This document shows, in pieces, positions 16,790 to 24,907 of a stretch of DNA of 52,209 nucleotides. The first letter of the stretch is position 1, and each line of letters opens with the position of its first letter. Under the pieces are notes generated by a model. The model worked only from the letters and a program-made list of their open reading frames with translations, did no database searches and was not told the DNA's origin. Position numbers and translations under genes: made by a program. Source of the DNA: Kordiimonadaceae bacterium (lineage in GTDB: Bacteria; Pseudomonadota; Alphaproteobacteria; Sphingomonadales; Emcibacteraceae); the NCBI GenBank assembly GCA_024236295.1, contig JACKKT010000014.1, positions 1 to 52,209 of the forward strand, given 5' to 3'.

Positions 16790-19201
16790 ATGAAATATTT
16801 TAAATATGCCCTATGGCCGACTTTGCTTCTCACTCCAATAGCTGTTAAAGCCCAGGTTATATCTTTTAATCCGGAACGAGAAAGCGGATCAATAGGATCA
16901 TTTGGCGGGGTAGGGTTACTGGAAATGCGAAATGCCCGTTTTTCAGAAGATGGGCAGCTTGCAATTGGTATTGACCATATTTTTGGCGGGCAAAATTATT
17001 ATGCTACCTGGCAGGCAACTCCCTGGCTGGAAACAACGCTCAGATTTTCTGATTATAATAAACCCATGGACGGCATAGATAAGGGACTGGATATAAAGAT
17101 CAGATTGCTTGAAGAGGGAAATTATAAGCCGTCAATTGCCATTGGGCTTCAGGATTTGCTCGGGGACGGCGTATTCAGTGGTGAATATATTGTTGCCAGC
17201 AAAAAGGTTTATAATTTTGATGTCAGTTTGGGGTTTGGTTTTGGAAATCTGGCGGGACGCGACCGTCTTTATAATATTATGCGGATATTTGGGGATGGTT
17301 TCAGCAGACGCAGTTTTAATGATCCCGATTCTGAAAAACTACGTTTTGGAAATTATTTTTCTGGTGAAAGAATGGCCTTTTTCTGGGGGCTGGAATATAA
17401 AACCCCCATTGAAGGCTTAACAGCAAAACTCGAATATTCAACAGTTGATCGCTCACAGATCGATGTTTTTAAAGACTATAAAAGCAAGACAGCTTTTAAT
17501 TTTGGCGTAAATTACAAAGTAAATAACTGGATGGAAGTTGGTGGCGGCCTTCTTCATGGCAACCAGCTTGCCTTACAGATTACGCTAAAACAAAATCTGC
17601 ACCAGCCTGTAAAACTCGGTTTTGTAAATGGCCCGCCAGTTGATGAAATAAGATCACGTGAACTTAAATTAAATGCCGTCAATGCAACCGATTATAAAAA
17701 TAAATCTGATGAAGATATTATTTTTGAGAGACTGCAGCAAATGGGGTACGACATAACGTCGCTAAGCCTTGATAATAACCTTATTGAAATAAGCATAGCA
17801 CCTAATCAGTTGCCCGCCCGTGAAAGAAGCGAGATTTTAGGTGCTGTCCTTGAAAATTATGAAAGTGCCAGGATTATTTTCCCTAATGGGATGATAGAAG
17901 CGGCTCGGACAGATTCTAATGGCCAAAAGGCTCAGAATGCCTTCCGATCAACAGCATTTTATAGTCGTGAACTTGTAAACGAGACTGAAGAAGACAGAAA
18001 ACTAATTGCGAAATCTATAATGGACAGGATGGCAGATAGAAATCTTATGCCGGAAGAAGCGGTTGTCGGCAAAAGTGAAATTTGGGTGTCAAAAAATGTT
18101 TCTCCTTTCACAGATATTCCGGTCAATATTGGACGCACAGCAAGAATATTAACGGCTGAAGCTCCAGATGATGTTGACCGGTTTAATATCATTTCAATAG
18201 AGCGGGGTATAAATGTTTCAAGTGTATCCGTATTACGTAAGGATTTTGAAAAGGTAGCCGATTATAACAGCAGCCCCGAAGAAATTCTGGCAGATGCAAC
18301 TATTGAAGAACCAAACATGGCCCGACTGGGTGGTGAGCATTACGAAAGTTATCCGAACTTCGACTATGGAATATTACCGGATATAGAAACACATTTTGGT
18401 TCCATTAAAGACGACCATTTCAAAGGCGATTTAAATTTAAAAATATTTGGGCGGATCAATATTACCGATGATCTGCAGTTTTATGCAGAAGCAAAACAGA
18501 ATATAGTAGGCAATCTGGATCAGTTACCTGTATCGGATAATCCCAATGTACCCCATGTCAGAAGTGACATTGGGCTATACGCAGCGGAGGGAAAAACCAG
18601 TATCCGGCGATTAAGTCTTGAATATATTAAAAAGCCGATCAAAAATATATACACAAGATTGACAGCAGGTCATCTTGAAGCGATGTATTCTGGTATCAGT
18701 GGCGAAATTCTTTATCAGACTTTTGAAAGCAGTCTTTCATTTGGTCTGGATTTAAATTATGTGAAACAGCGTGGTTATGATCAGCTTTTTGATATGCGGG
18801 ACTATAAAACTCTTACTGGCCACGGAACCATCTATTATGTGAATAAAAAATATGATATTACAAGCAAAGTCAGCTTTGGTAGATATTTGGCAAAAGACTG
18901 GGGCACAACTATTGATATATCACGGCAGTTTGGCAATGGAATAAAGATCGGCGCATATGCCACCTTCACTGATATGAGTTACAGTGATTATGGCCGTGGC
19001 AGTTTTGATAAAGGTATTTATATGACAATACCGTTTGATTTCTTCTGGTATCGACAAAGCCGTGAAAAAGTAAGGTTTGATTTCAGAAGGCTGGGTAAAA
19101 ATGGTGGTCAGAAACTGGATCATAATACAAATCTTTTTGATCTTTTATCCTCAAGTCGGCCATATAAAATAAGAAACGGTTGGGGCAGAATACTTGAATA
19201 A
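16790..19201 (+). CDS. YjbH/GfcD-family outer membrane beta-barrel for exopolysaccharide
   Basis: An 803-residue exported protein (signal peptide about 1-21, ending VKA). The N-terminal GSFGGVGLLEMRNARFSEDG and ATPWLETTLRFSDYN are the YjbH hallmark. The rest alternates polar and aromatic residues as in beta-strands, and the C-terminus (WGTTIDISRQFGNGIKIGAY, then TIPFDFFW) again matches the family. Predicted to be an outer-membrane barrel pair working with the preceding SLBB protein in polysaccharide secretion. A good ribosome site (AAAGGCTAAAGG) precedes ATG 16790. Same strand, 51 nt after the OPX gene. Confidence 0.88.
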   Translation: MKYFKYALWPTLLLTPIAVKAQVISFNPERESGSIGSFGGVGLLEMRNARFSEDGQLAIGIDHIFGGQNYYATWQATPWLETTLRFSDYNKPMDGIDKGLDIKIRLLEEGNYKPSIAIGLQDLLGDGVFSGEYIVASKKVYNFDVSLGFGFGNLAGRDRLYNIMRIFGDGFSRRSFNDPDSEKLRFGNYFSGERMAFFWGLEYKTPIEGLTAKLEYSTVDRSQIDVFKDYKSKTAFNFGVNYKVNNWMEVGGGLLHGNQLALQITLKQNLHQPVKLGFVNGPPVDEIRSRELKLNAVNATDYKNKSDEDIIFERLQQMGYDITSLSLDNNLIEISIAPNQLPARERSEILGAVLENYESARIIFPNGMIEAARTDSNGQKAQNAFRSTAFYSRELVNETEEDRKLIAKSIMDRMADRNLMPEEAVVGKSEIWVSKNVSPFTDIPVNIGRTARILTAEAPDDVDRFNIISIERGINVSSVSVLRKDFEKVADYNSSPEEILADATIEEPNMARLGGEHYESYPNFDYGILPDIETHFGSIKDDHFKGDLNLKIFGRINITDDLQFYAEAKQNIVGNLDQLPVSDNPNVPHVRSDIGLYAAEGKTSIRRLSLEYIKKPIKNIYTRLTAGHLEAMYSGISGEILYQTFESSLSFGLDLNYVKQRGYDQLFDMRDYKTLTGHGTIYYVNKKYDITSKVSFGRYLAKDWGTTIDISRQFGNGIKIGAYATFTDMSYSDYGRGSFDKGIYMTIPFDFFWYRQSREKVRFDFRRLGKNGGQKLDHNTNLFDLLSSSRPYKIRNGWGRILE

Positions 19202-19300
19202 GATTATTTCTTTGTTTTATCATAATATCTTATAAATTTTTTAATAATTTTGGGATAGCTTCGGGCTAAATTCTAATAATAAAGAAAAGTGGAATAATAA

Positions 19301-20590
19301 ATGTCAGCATTAAAATTAACACCTGAAACACGCATTGTTGTTGTGGGGCTTGGCTATGTGGGTCTACCGCTTGCTGTGGCACTGGCAAAAAAATTCAAAG
19401 TCATTGGCTTTGATATCAGTGAACAGCGTGTTTCTGAACTAAAAGACGGGTTTGACCGTACTGAAGAAATAGAACGGGAACGTCTGGTTGCAAGTTCACT
19501 TAAAGTTACTAGTTCTGTTGATGATATTAAGGACGCTGCCGTTTATATTGTCACTGTGCCAACGCCGGTTGATAAGAAAAATAAACCTGATTTGACACCT
19601 GTCCGTTCTGCCTGTGAAATTGTAGGACCAGTCATTGGCAAAAACAGCATTGTTGTTTTTGAAAGTACAGTTTATCCGGGTGTGACTGATGAAATATGTG
19701 GTCCGATCCTGGCTGAAAAATCGGGACTTGTATGTGGTGAAGATTTCTTTCTTGGTTATTCGCCAGAGCGGATTAACCCAGGGGATAAGGTCCACACGGT
19801 GGATAAAATTACAAAGGTTATTTCCGGTCAGACACCGGAAGTTGTTGATGTGCTTGAAGGGCTTTACTGTGCCGTGACTTCTGGTGGTGTATTCAGGGCC
19901 GCAAATATCCGAGTTGCTGAAGCGGCTAAAGTTATCGAGAATGCCCAGCGCGATATTAACATCGGTTTCGTTAATGAAATCACTATGATTTTTCAAAAAC
20001 TTGGTATTTCAGTTTACGATGTACTGGAAGCAGCAGGGACAAAGTGGAATTTCCTTAAATTTACCCCGGGTCTGGTAGGTGGCCACTGTATCGGCGTTGA
20101 CCCATATTACCTTGCAGAACGTGCAAAACAGATTAATCATGATCCCCGTATTATTTTGTCCGGTCGAGCTATTAATGACGGAATGGCAGATTTTGTTGCT
20201 GAACGAATTTGTGCGCAATTATCGGGAAGTGGTAAAATTCTGGTACTCGGGCTTACTTTTAAAGAAAACTGTCCTGACCTTCGGAATACAAAAGCGATTG
20301 ATCTTATCGCCGGCTTAAAAGTCCGTGGGTTCCAGGTTGATGTTCATGATGCGTCGGCTGACCCGGTCGAAGCCAAGAAATTTTTTAATATTGACCTAAA
20401 ACCTAACCTTGCCGATCTTAAAGATCATTCCTATACGGCAGTGGTCGGCGTGGTAGCCCATGACAGCTATAAGGATATTCCGGGCAGTGAATTTGAACGT
20501 TTGCTGGAGCCAGGCGGACTTATTGCCGATATTAAGGCTATGTGGCAACATATCGAAAAGCCACAATATATCAGAAAATGGCAGTTATAA
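19301..20590 (+). CDS. tviB: UDP-N-acetyl-hexosamine 6-dehydrogenase, TviB/WbpO type
   Basis: Oxidises UDP-GlcNAc or UDP-GalNAc to the uronic acid with two NAD+. The 429-residue protein has the Rossmann motif VVGLGYVGLPLAVALAKK (residues 14-31), the VTVPTP and FESTVYPG signatures, the central AEAAKVIENAQRD helix, and catalytic C263 in VGGHCIGVDPYYL. Length and wording (EAAGTKWNFL) match the TviB/WbpO branch rather than UDP-Glc dehydrogenase. It likely supplies an amino-uronic acid precursor for the EPS exported by neighbouring genes. A terminator follows 10 nt after the stop. Substrate epimer not determinable. Confidence 0.92.
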   Translation: MSALKLTPETRIVVVGLGYVGLPLAVALAKKFKVIGFDISEQRVSELKDGFDRTEEIERERLVASSLKVTSSVDDIKDAAVYIVTVPTPVDKKNKPDLTPVRSACEIVGPVIGKNSIVVFESTVYPGVTDEICGPILAEKSGLVCGEDFFLGYSPERINPGDKVHTVDKITKVISGQTPEVVDVLEGLYCAVTSGGVFRAANIRVAEAAKVIENAQRDINIGFVNEITMIFQKLGISVYDVLEAAGTKWNFLKFTPGLVGGHCIGVDPYYLAERAKQINHDPRIILSGRAINDGMADFVAERICAQLSGSGKILVLGLTFKENCPDLRNTKAIDLIAGLKVRGFQVDVHDASADPVEAKKFFNIDLKPNLADLKDHSYTAVVGVVAHDSYKDIPGSEFERLLEPGGLIADIKAMWQHIEKPQYIRKWQL

Positions 20591-20600
20591 AATGTTGCGA

Positions 20601-20626
20601 AAGGCCGGATCATCCGGCCTTTTTTA
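20601..20626 (+). terminator. Rho-independent terminator after the UDP-HexNAc dehydrogenase gene
   Basis: A near-perfect palindrome AAGGCCGGAT C ATCCGGCCTT (20601-20621) runs into a T-tract (20620-20625). It overlaps the 3' end of the convergent YdcF gene. Confidence 0.85.
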
Positions 20627-21442
20627 TTTCACCGACGGGTAAAGACTACTTGAACGTCCGGTAATATAATAAGCAATTAGCCCAATATATTCATGAATGG
20701 CCAGATCAAATCGTTTCATATTTTCCGAAAGATCAAATTCAAATAACCCTTCATATTTAAGCGTTGATTTATAATCGACCGGATAGGGTTGAAAATTAAT
20801 TCCCACTTTTTGAAATGCGCCAACGGCGCGTGGCATATGAAAAGCACTAGTCACCAAAATCCATTTGCCGGCTTCCTCCGGTTTTATCAATTTTTTGCTT
20901 TCAATTGCATTGGTGCTGGTGTTATAGGATTTACTGTCAAACCTTATCCTTGAAATATCAATCCCTTCGCCCGCAAAAAATAATTTGGCAACATCATTTT
21001 CACTCATTTCATCCGCCTTAAAGCGGGTGCCGCCACTGTGTATGATAGGAATATCCGGAAATTTCCTGGCCAGCGCTGCCGTAGCAATTAACCGTTCTCC
21101 CCCATCATTTAAAGTTGGTTGTCCCGATGATGTGCTGATAGCTAGTTTTTCTGATCCGCCCAGGACAATAATACCTGCATAAGGCTGCTGATTCAGATTG
21201 TTTCGAAACCTGTCCATTCGGCTTTCAAGGGGCCACATGGCCCAGCCTGATATATTTGTAAAGCCGACAAAAGTGAGCATGAGTGTTGCTGTCAAAATAA
21301 TTCGTTTTCCCAAAATTCGGTAGCTTTGCTTTTTGACGTTGAAACTTTTTAGAAAAAGTCCGATTATTAACAACAAGATCAGAAAATTGCTTGGCTGCAA
21401 TATAATCCACATACTTCTTGAGATCAGGTTATCGATTGCCAC
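20624..21442 (-). CDS. YdcF/ElyC-family (DUF218) membrane protein
   Basis: A 272-residue protein with two N-terminal membrane segments (about 15-32 and 48-65) followed by a DUF218 domain facing the periplasm: GIIVLGGSEK, IIHSGGTRF and ILVTSAFHMPRA. ElyC (YcbC) and SanA relatives affect envelope polysaccharide carrier lipid metabolism and barrier function, but no reaction is firmly established. It lies on the minus strand inside the EPS region, convergent with the dehydrogenase gene, and shares the upstream intergenic stretch with tRNA-Gln. Confidence 0.87.
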   Translation of the reverse strand: MAIDNLISRSMWIILQPSNFLILLLIIGLFLKSFNVKKQSYRILGKRIILTATLMLTFVGFTNISGWAMWPLESRMDRFRNNLNQQPYAGIIVLGGSEKLAISTSSGQPTLNDGGERLIATAALARKFPDIPIIHSGGTRFKADEMSENDVAKLFFAGEGIDISRIRFDSKSYNTSTNAIESKKLIKPEEAGKWILVTSAFHMPRAVGAFQKVGINFQPYPVDYKSTLKYEGLFEFDLSENMKRFDLAIHEYIGLIAYYITGRSSSLYPSVK

Positions 21443-21545
21443 ATTGTTATCCTAAAATACGCTTCCTATGAGACTGATTTATGAGCCTAAGTATTTATCA
21501 GATAAATTTAAAGTCAAAAAAATTCAAAATAAGTAAAAAACATTA

Positions 21546-21574
21546 TTGCAAGTTTAACTGAAACTCACTATGTT
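21546..21574 (+). promoter_or_regulatory. Putative sigma-70 promoter of tRNA-Gln
   Basis: TTGCAA (21546-21551), a 17-nt spacer, and TATGTT (21569-21574), placing the start of transcription about 20 nt before the mature tRNA. Spacing is ideal; both hexamers are imperfect. Confidence 0.45.
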
Positions 21575-21604
21575 CGCACCACCTTAACGAAAACTGTTGA
21601 TTTT

Positions 21605-21678
21605 TGGGGTGTAGCCAAGCGGTAAGGCATCGGGTTTTGATCCCGTGATCCCAGGTTCGAATCCTGGCACCCCAGCCA
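21605..21678 (+). tRNA. tRNA-Gln (anticodon TTG)
   Basis: A 74-nt cloverleaf including an encoded CCA. The acceptor stem is TGGGGTG/CACCCCA with discriminator G, the anticodon stem is CGGG/CCCG around TTTTGAT with anticodon TTG, and the T-arm is CCAGG TTCGAAT CCTGG. No integrase or duplicated 3' end was seen nearby, so there is no sign that it serves as an attachment site. Confidence 0.96.
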
Positions 21679-21742
21679 ACAGTATTGAACTTTCCTGATT
21701 ATATGTGAAATTATTTTTTGACTTTTTAGAGATGTCAGAAAA

Positions 21743-22288
21743 TTATTTTTTCCCGGTCGGATATTCTATCAACACATAATTTGATGTTTTCTGCCAACTG
21801 GCCAGATCCCAGTCAAATGCATTTCCGTTGATATAAGTGTAAAGATAACCGGTCTGAGGACAGGATAGGTTCGTTTTTTGTGTATTGTGAGACCAGTTTG
21901 AAAAATAGCTTCCTCTTCCAGAGGTTCCATTTGACCAGACAAGGATTGAATCTTCACAAAAAAAGCGCAGGCCGATCCATGTATCCTGCATAAAAGCAAA
22001 TTTTCCCACCAAAAAACGATGAACTTCCGGCCTGTCAATTACTGCAAGACGTCCAGAGGTGTTTTTGAATTTGTGAGTGGAGGCAAGTGCCTGTGCTTCG
22101 TCCCAGGTTTGCCCGTTATTGCGGATCAGTTCAAAATAACTTTTTGTTGTACTGCTATAATAAGGACCTGCTGTAAAGGCGCCGTCTTCACTTGGAAAAC
22201 GGCGATTGGTATCAGTAATGCCCATTGATATCGGCAATATTGCAGACAGTGAAATAATGACAGACAATAATAACGGTTTTTTGATCAT
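21743..22288 (-). CDS. Exported C-type lectin-fold protein
   Basis: A 181-residue protein with a signal peptide (about residues 1-23). The rest looks like one C-type lectin-like domain: YFELIRNNGQTWDEAQALA (strand 1 and helix 1), GRLAVIDRPEVHRFLVGKF (helix 2), the core TWIGLRF, then LVWSNGT and a final YVLIEYP strand. Only two cysteines (FFCED and LSCPQ) are present, and the calcium-binding EPN/QPD triplet is not evident, so carbohydrate binding is not guaranteed. It lies 49 nt downstream of wecB on the same strand and next to EPS genes, which hints at a role in binding the polysaccharide or surface. No PEP-CTERM-like tail. Confidence 0.72.
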   Translation of the reverse strand: MIKKPLLLSVIISLSAILPISMGITDTNRRFPSEDGAFTAGPYYSSTTKSYFELIRNNGQTWDEAQALASTHKFKNTSGRLAVIDRPEVHRFLVGKFAFMQDTWIGLRFFCEDSILVWSNGTSGRGSYFSNWSHNTQKTNLSCPQTGYLYTYINGNAFDWDLASWQKTSNYVLIEYPTGKK

Positions 22289-22337
22289 CTTAACTCGTAT
22301 TTCATTCCCTAAGGTTGATGGCGCAAATTTACATCAA

Positions 22338-23435
22338 TCAATTTAATAAATTGTAAATGATATCCTTAATACGATCAGCTGTGTGTCCATCCCACTTATC
22401 TGGTTTAGTACCATGTATCCAGTCGCCAGACAGAACTTTATCCACATTTTCTGAAAGTGCTTCAGGTTTAATCAACTTGTTGGTGCCTTCTGTAATGGTA
22501 ATGGGTCGCTCCGTATTATCTCGTAGAGTGAGGCATGGAATATCTAGATAAGTGGTTTCTTCCTGAATGCCACCAGAATCGGTTATCACGAGCTTTGCCG
22601 ATTTGACAAGGCTCATAAAGGGGACATAGCTTATGGGTTCGATCAGTATCAGATTTTCATGTTTTTGAAAATCATCCCATAACTTATTTTCAATTAGATT
22701 TTTTTTCGTTCTTGGATGAATAGCAAAAATCAATTTTATTTTTTTCGCATTTTCTACAAGTCCATCAACAAGTTTTTTTAGTAATGCAGGATTATCTACA
22801 TTGGACGGACGGTGTAGTGTGACGACACCATATGTTTTATCCTTAAGTCCATATTTTGTCGGTGCTTTTTCAGCATCAATTTTATCTGACAGCAGTTCAA
22901 ATGAATCCATCATGATGTTGCCAACTCTAATAATCCTGCTTTCAGGATGACCTTCGCGTCTTAAATTTTCATCGGCATCAGGAGAAGGAGTCCATAAATA
23001 ATCACAAATAGCATCGGTCACCAGACGATTTATTTCTTCCGGCATTAAACGGTCACCACTCCGAAGGCCTGCTTCCAAATGTGCGACTTTAATATGGAGT
23101 TTTGCGGCAACCATTGCACAGGCGGCGGTCGAGTTTACATCACCAACTACTATAAGCAGGTCTGGCCTTTCGACTTCCATGCAGATTTTTTCGTAAGACA
23201 TCATAACTTTTCCAACCTGTTCAGCATGGGTGCCGCCACCGACGCCCAAATGAAAGTGCGGTTCAGGCAGCATAAGATCTGCAAAAATATCATCTGACAT
23301 ATTGGCATCATAATGCTGACCAGTATGTATAATGCTGACTTTGCACCAGTCCTGATCGGCTAGCGCATGATAGAGAGGGGCAATTTTCATGAAATTAGGC
23401 CGCGCCGCCGCGATGAGATGGATGTTATGTTGCAT
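22338..23435 (-). CDS. wecB: UDP-N-acetylglucosamine 2-epimerase (non-hydrolysing)
   Basis: Interconverts UDP-GlcNAc and UDP-ManNAc in the cytoplasm. The 365-residue GT-B-fold enzyme shows AARPNFMKIAPL at the N-terminus, VVGDVNST, AHLEAGLRSGDR, MPEEINR, VTLHRPSN and TDSGGIQEE, all signature segments with the catalytic acidic residues. With the TviB-type dehydrogenase at 19301 and GlmU/GlmS at 38.9-42.1 kb, it completes a route from fructose-6-P to acetamido-uronic acid donors for EPS. It is upstream of the lectin-fold gene and divergent from the XrtA-type operon across a 664-nt AT-rich gap. Confidence 0.95.
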   Translation of the reverse strand: MQHNIHLIAAARPNFMKIAPLYHALADQDWCKVSIIHTGQHYDANMSDDIFADLMLPEPHFHLGVGGGTHAEQVGKVMMSYEKICMEVERPDLLIVVGDVNSTAACAMVAAKLHIKVAHLEAGLRSGDRLMPEEINRLVTDAICDYLWTPSPDADENLRREGHPESRIIRVGNIMMDSFELLSDKIDAEKAPTKYGLKDKTYGVVTLHRPSNVDNPALLKKLVDGLVENAKKIKLIFAIHPRTKKNLIENKLWDDFQKHENLILIEPISYVPFMSLVKSAKLVITDSGGIQEETTYLDIPCLTLRDNTERPITITEGTNKLIKPEALSENVDKVLSGDWIHGTKPDKWDGHTADRIKDIIYNLLN

Positions 23436-24099
23436 TAAATAATTTTTCCTTATTTATTTATCGGTGGTTTCCATAAGAGAATTTTACAGAATTACCAGTT
23501 TATTGTCTCATTAATGTTATAAACATTTAAGGGTTAAAAAAATATGATTTTTTAAAGTGATTCTTTTTTTCGAATTATACTTTTAATACTTTATGGTTAA
23601 TAAAATAGGTTAAATTCCCAAAATGGCACAAAACATGGTTAACAAAATATTTTTTTTTGCTATTTTATGCATATTCCTGCATTAAGTACTAAATTATGGT
23701 ATTTTATATTCCAAGGCAGATTTGGACAATTTGAGTATTCTGCCGTAAATAAGGATTGGGGTGTTCCTGGTGTTCGTAATAGTATTTGAGTTGAGTTTGA
23801 AGAAATATGGTTTATTTGCAGTTTTTGGGTGAATTGACTGAAAGCCATAATTGATATCGTAGAATGATGTCGTAATAAAAACAGGCGTCATATAATCCGG
23901 AAATCACATACAGCAACCATTTAACAAAATATTATTATTTATGCAAAGTAACATCATCAGATCTTATTTTAAAATAAATCTGCGTGAATTTTGAAAAATT
24001 TATAAAGATTTAAGAAAGTTAGATTAATAACAGTTGTATTACCTATGCTGAAAATGGTGCGGGTTTTAATATTAAAAATAATAAAGAAGGAATTTAATC
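23436..24099. promoter_or_regulatory. Gene-free AT-rich regulatory region between wecB and the EPS operon
   Basis: 664 nt with no convincing ORF; possible short minus-strand frames at 23660-23891 lack ribosome sites. Two ATGGTTAA octamers (23593-23600 and 23635-23642) match the CtrA half-site in reverse, and TTAA-N9-TTAA lies at 23597-23613. It must contain the divergent promoters of wecB and the OPX gene, but no clear -35/-10 pair could be fixed. Confidence 0.45.
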
Positions 24100-24756
24100 G
24101 TGCAAAGCCTTTTGAAAAATATGAATAACACAGCAGCAAATGTTGCTAAGATTTGCCTATCTCTTTGTATGTTTGTTGTAGCCGGATGTGGTGGGGGAGG
24201 CTCAGGAGAACTTCCGTCAGCTCAGTTTGTGACGGCTAATGAAGGTCCTGGTCCACAATATATTGTTGGCCCGCTTGACACACTTGAAATTTTCGTATGG
24301 AGAAACCCGGAACTATCAAGACCGGTTACTGTACGACCGGACGGGCGCTTTTCAATGCCTTTGATTGATGATATGCCTGCAACGGGGAAAACACCGACAC
24401 AATTGGCCCGTGACATTGAAGCACGTCTTGATCAATATCTGCAGAGCCCGATTGTGACTGTTCTGGTCAGTGGCTTCCAGGGACCTTTCGCTCAGCAGGT
24501 TCGTGTTGTTGGTTCAGCGACAGCTCCTCAGGCAATACCTTATCAAGCAAATATGACACTACTTGATGTTATGATCGCAGTTGGTGGACTAACAGAATTT
24601 GCCGCTGGAAACAGATCAACACTCGCACGTGTCGAAAATAATAGCCAAAGAGAATATACAGTTCGTCTTGATGATCTTTTAAAAGATGGTGATGTATCAG
24701 CGAACGTAAAGATCGAACCAGGTGACGTTATCATCGTTCCTGAAAGCTTCTTTTAG
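24100..24756 (+). CDS. XrtA-system-type polysaccharide export lipoprotein (OPX/Wza family)
   Basis: A 218-residue outer-membrane lipoprotein for exopolysaccharide secretion. The lipobox is VAGC (Cys at about residue 30), followed by a Gly-rich linker, the polysaccharide-export domain (QYIVGPLDTLEIFVWRNPEL, VRPDGRFSMPLI) and one SLBB domain ending GDVIIVPESFF. Its small size matches the PEP-CTERM/XrtA-associated OPX group rather than full Wza. The start is GTG 24100, with AGAAGGA 9 nt upstream; ATG 24121 is the alternative. It is the first gene of a syntenic run to 31974. Confidence 0.9.
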   Translation: MQSLLKNMNNTAANVAKICLSLCMFVVAGCGGGGSGELPSAQFVTANEGPGPQYIVGPLDTLEIFVWRNPELSRPVTVRPDGRFSMPLIDDMPATGKTPTQLARDIEARLDQYLQSPIVTVLVSGFQGPFAQQVRVVGSATAPQAIPYQANMTLLDVMIAVGGLTEFAAGNRSTLARVENNSQREYTVRLDDLLKDGDVSANVKIEPGDVIIVPESFF

Positions 24757-24779
24757 GCTTTAAAATATACATAAATGAT

Positions 24780-24800
24780 CCCGGTCGTATTGCGACCGGG
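24780..24800 (+). other. GC-rich hairpin between the OPX and chain-length genes
   Basis: CCCGGTCG (24780-24787), loop TATTG, CGACCGGG (24793-24800): a perfect 8-bp stem with no following T-run. It stands in a 151-nt gap inside the operon and could limit read-through or stabilise the upstream mRNA, raising OPX expression over the downstream genes. Confidence 0.5.
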
Positions 24801-24907
24801 TAGGTGAAATGAAGTAAGTTTTTCTTGATGGATAGTTTTGACTGCATTGGGCAGGTTAAGAAGAATAGATTTGAAGACAATAGAGTTTTAATTGAAAGTA
24901 CACAAAG

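Noticed and set aside
21605..22288. tRNA-Gln as an integration site for an island carrying the lectin-fold gene
   Set aside because: No integrase, no duplicated tRNA 3' end and no direct repeat were seen.
23624..23639. TGGCAC-N5-ATGGT as a sigma-54 promoter for the XrtA-type operon
   Set aside because: The -24 element is perfect, but the -12 element lacks the essential GC, and the site lies about 470 nt from the first gene.
23660..23891. Two short minus-strand ORFs in the wecB-EPS gap
   Set aside because: They overlap each other in different frames, lack ribosome sites and show no domain-like sequence.
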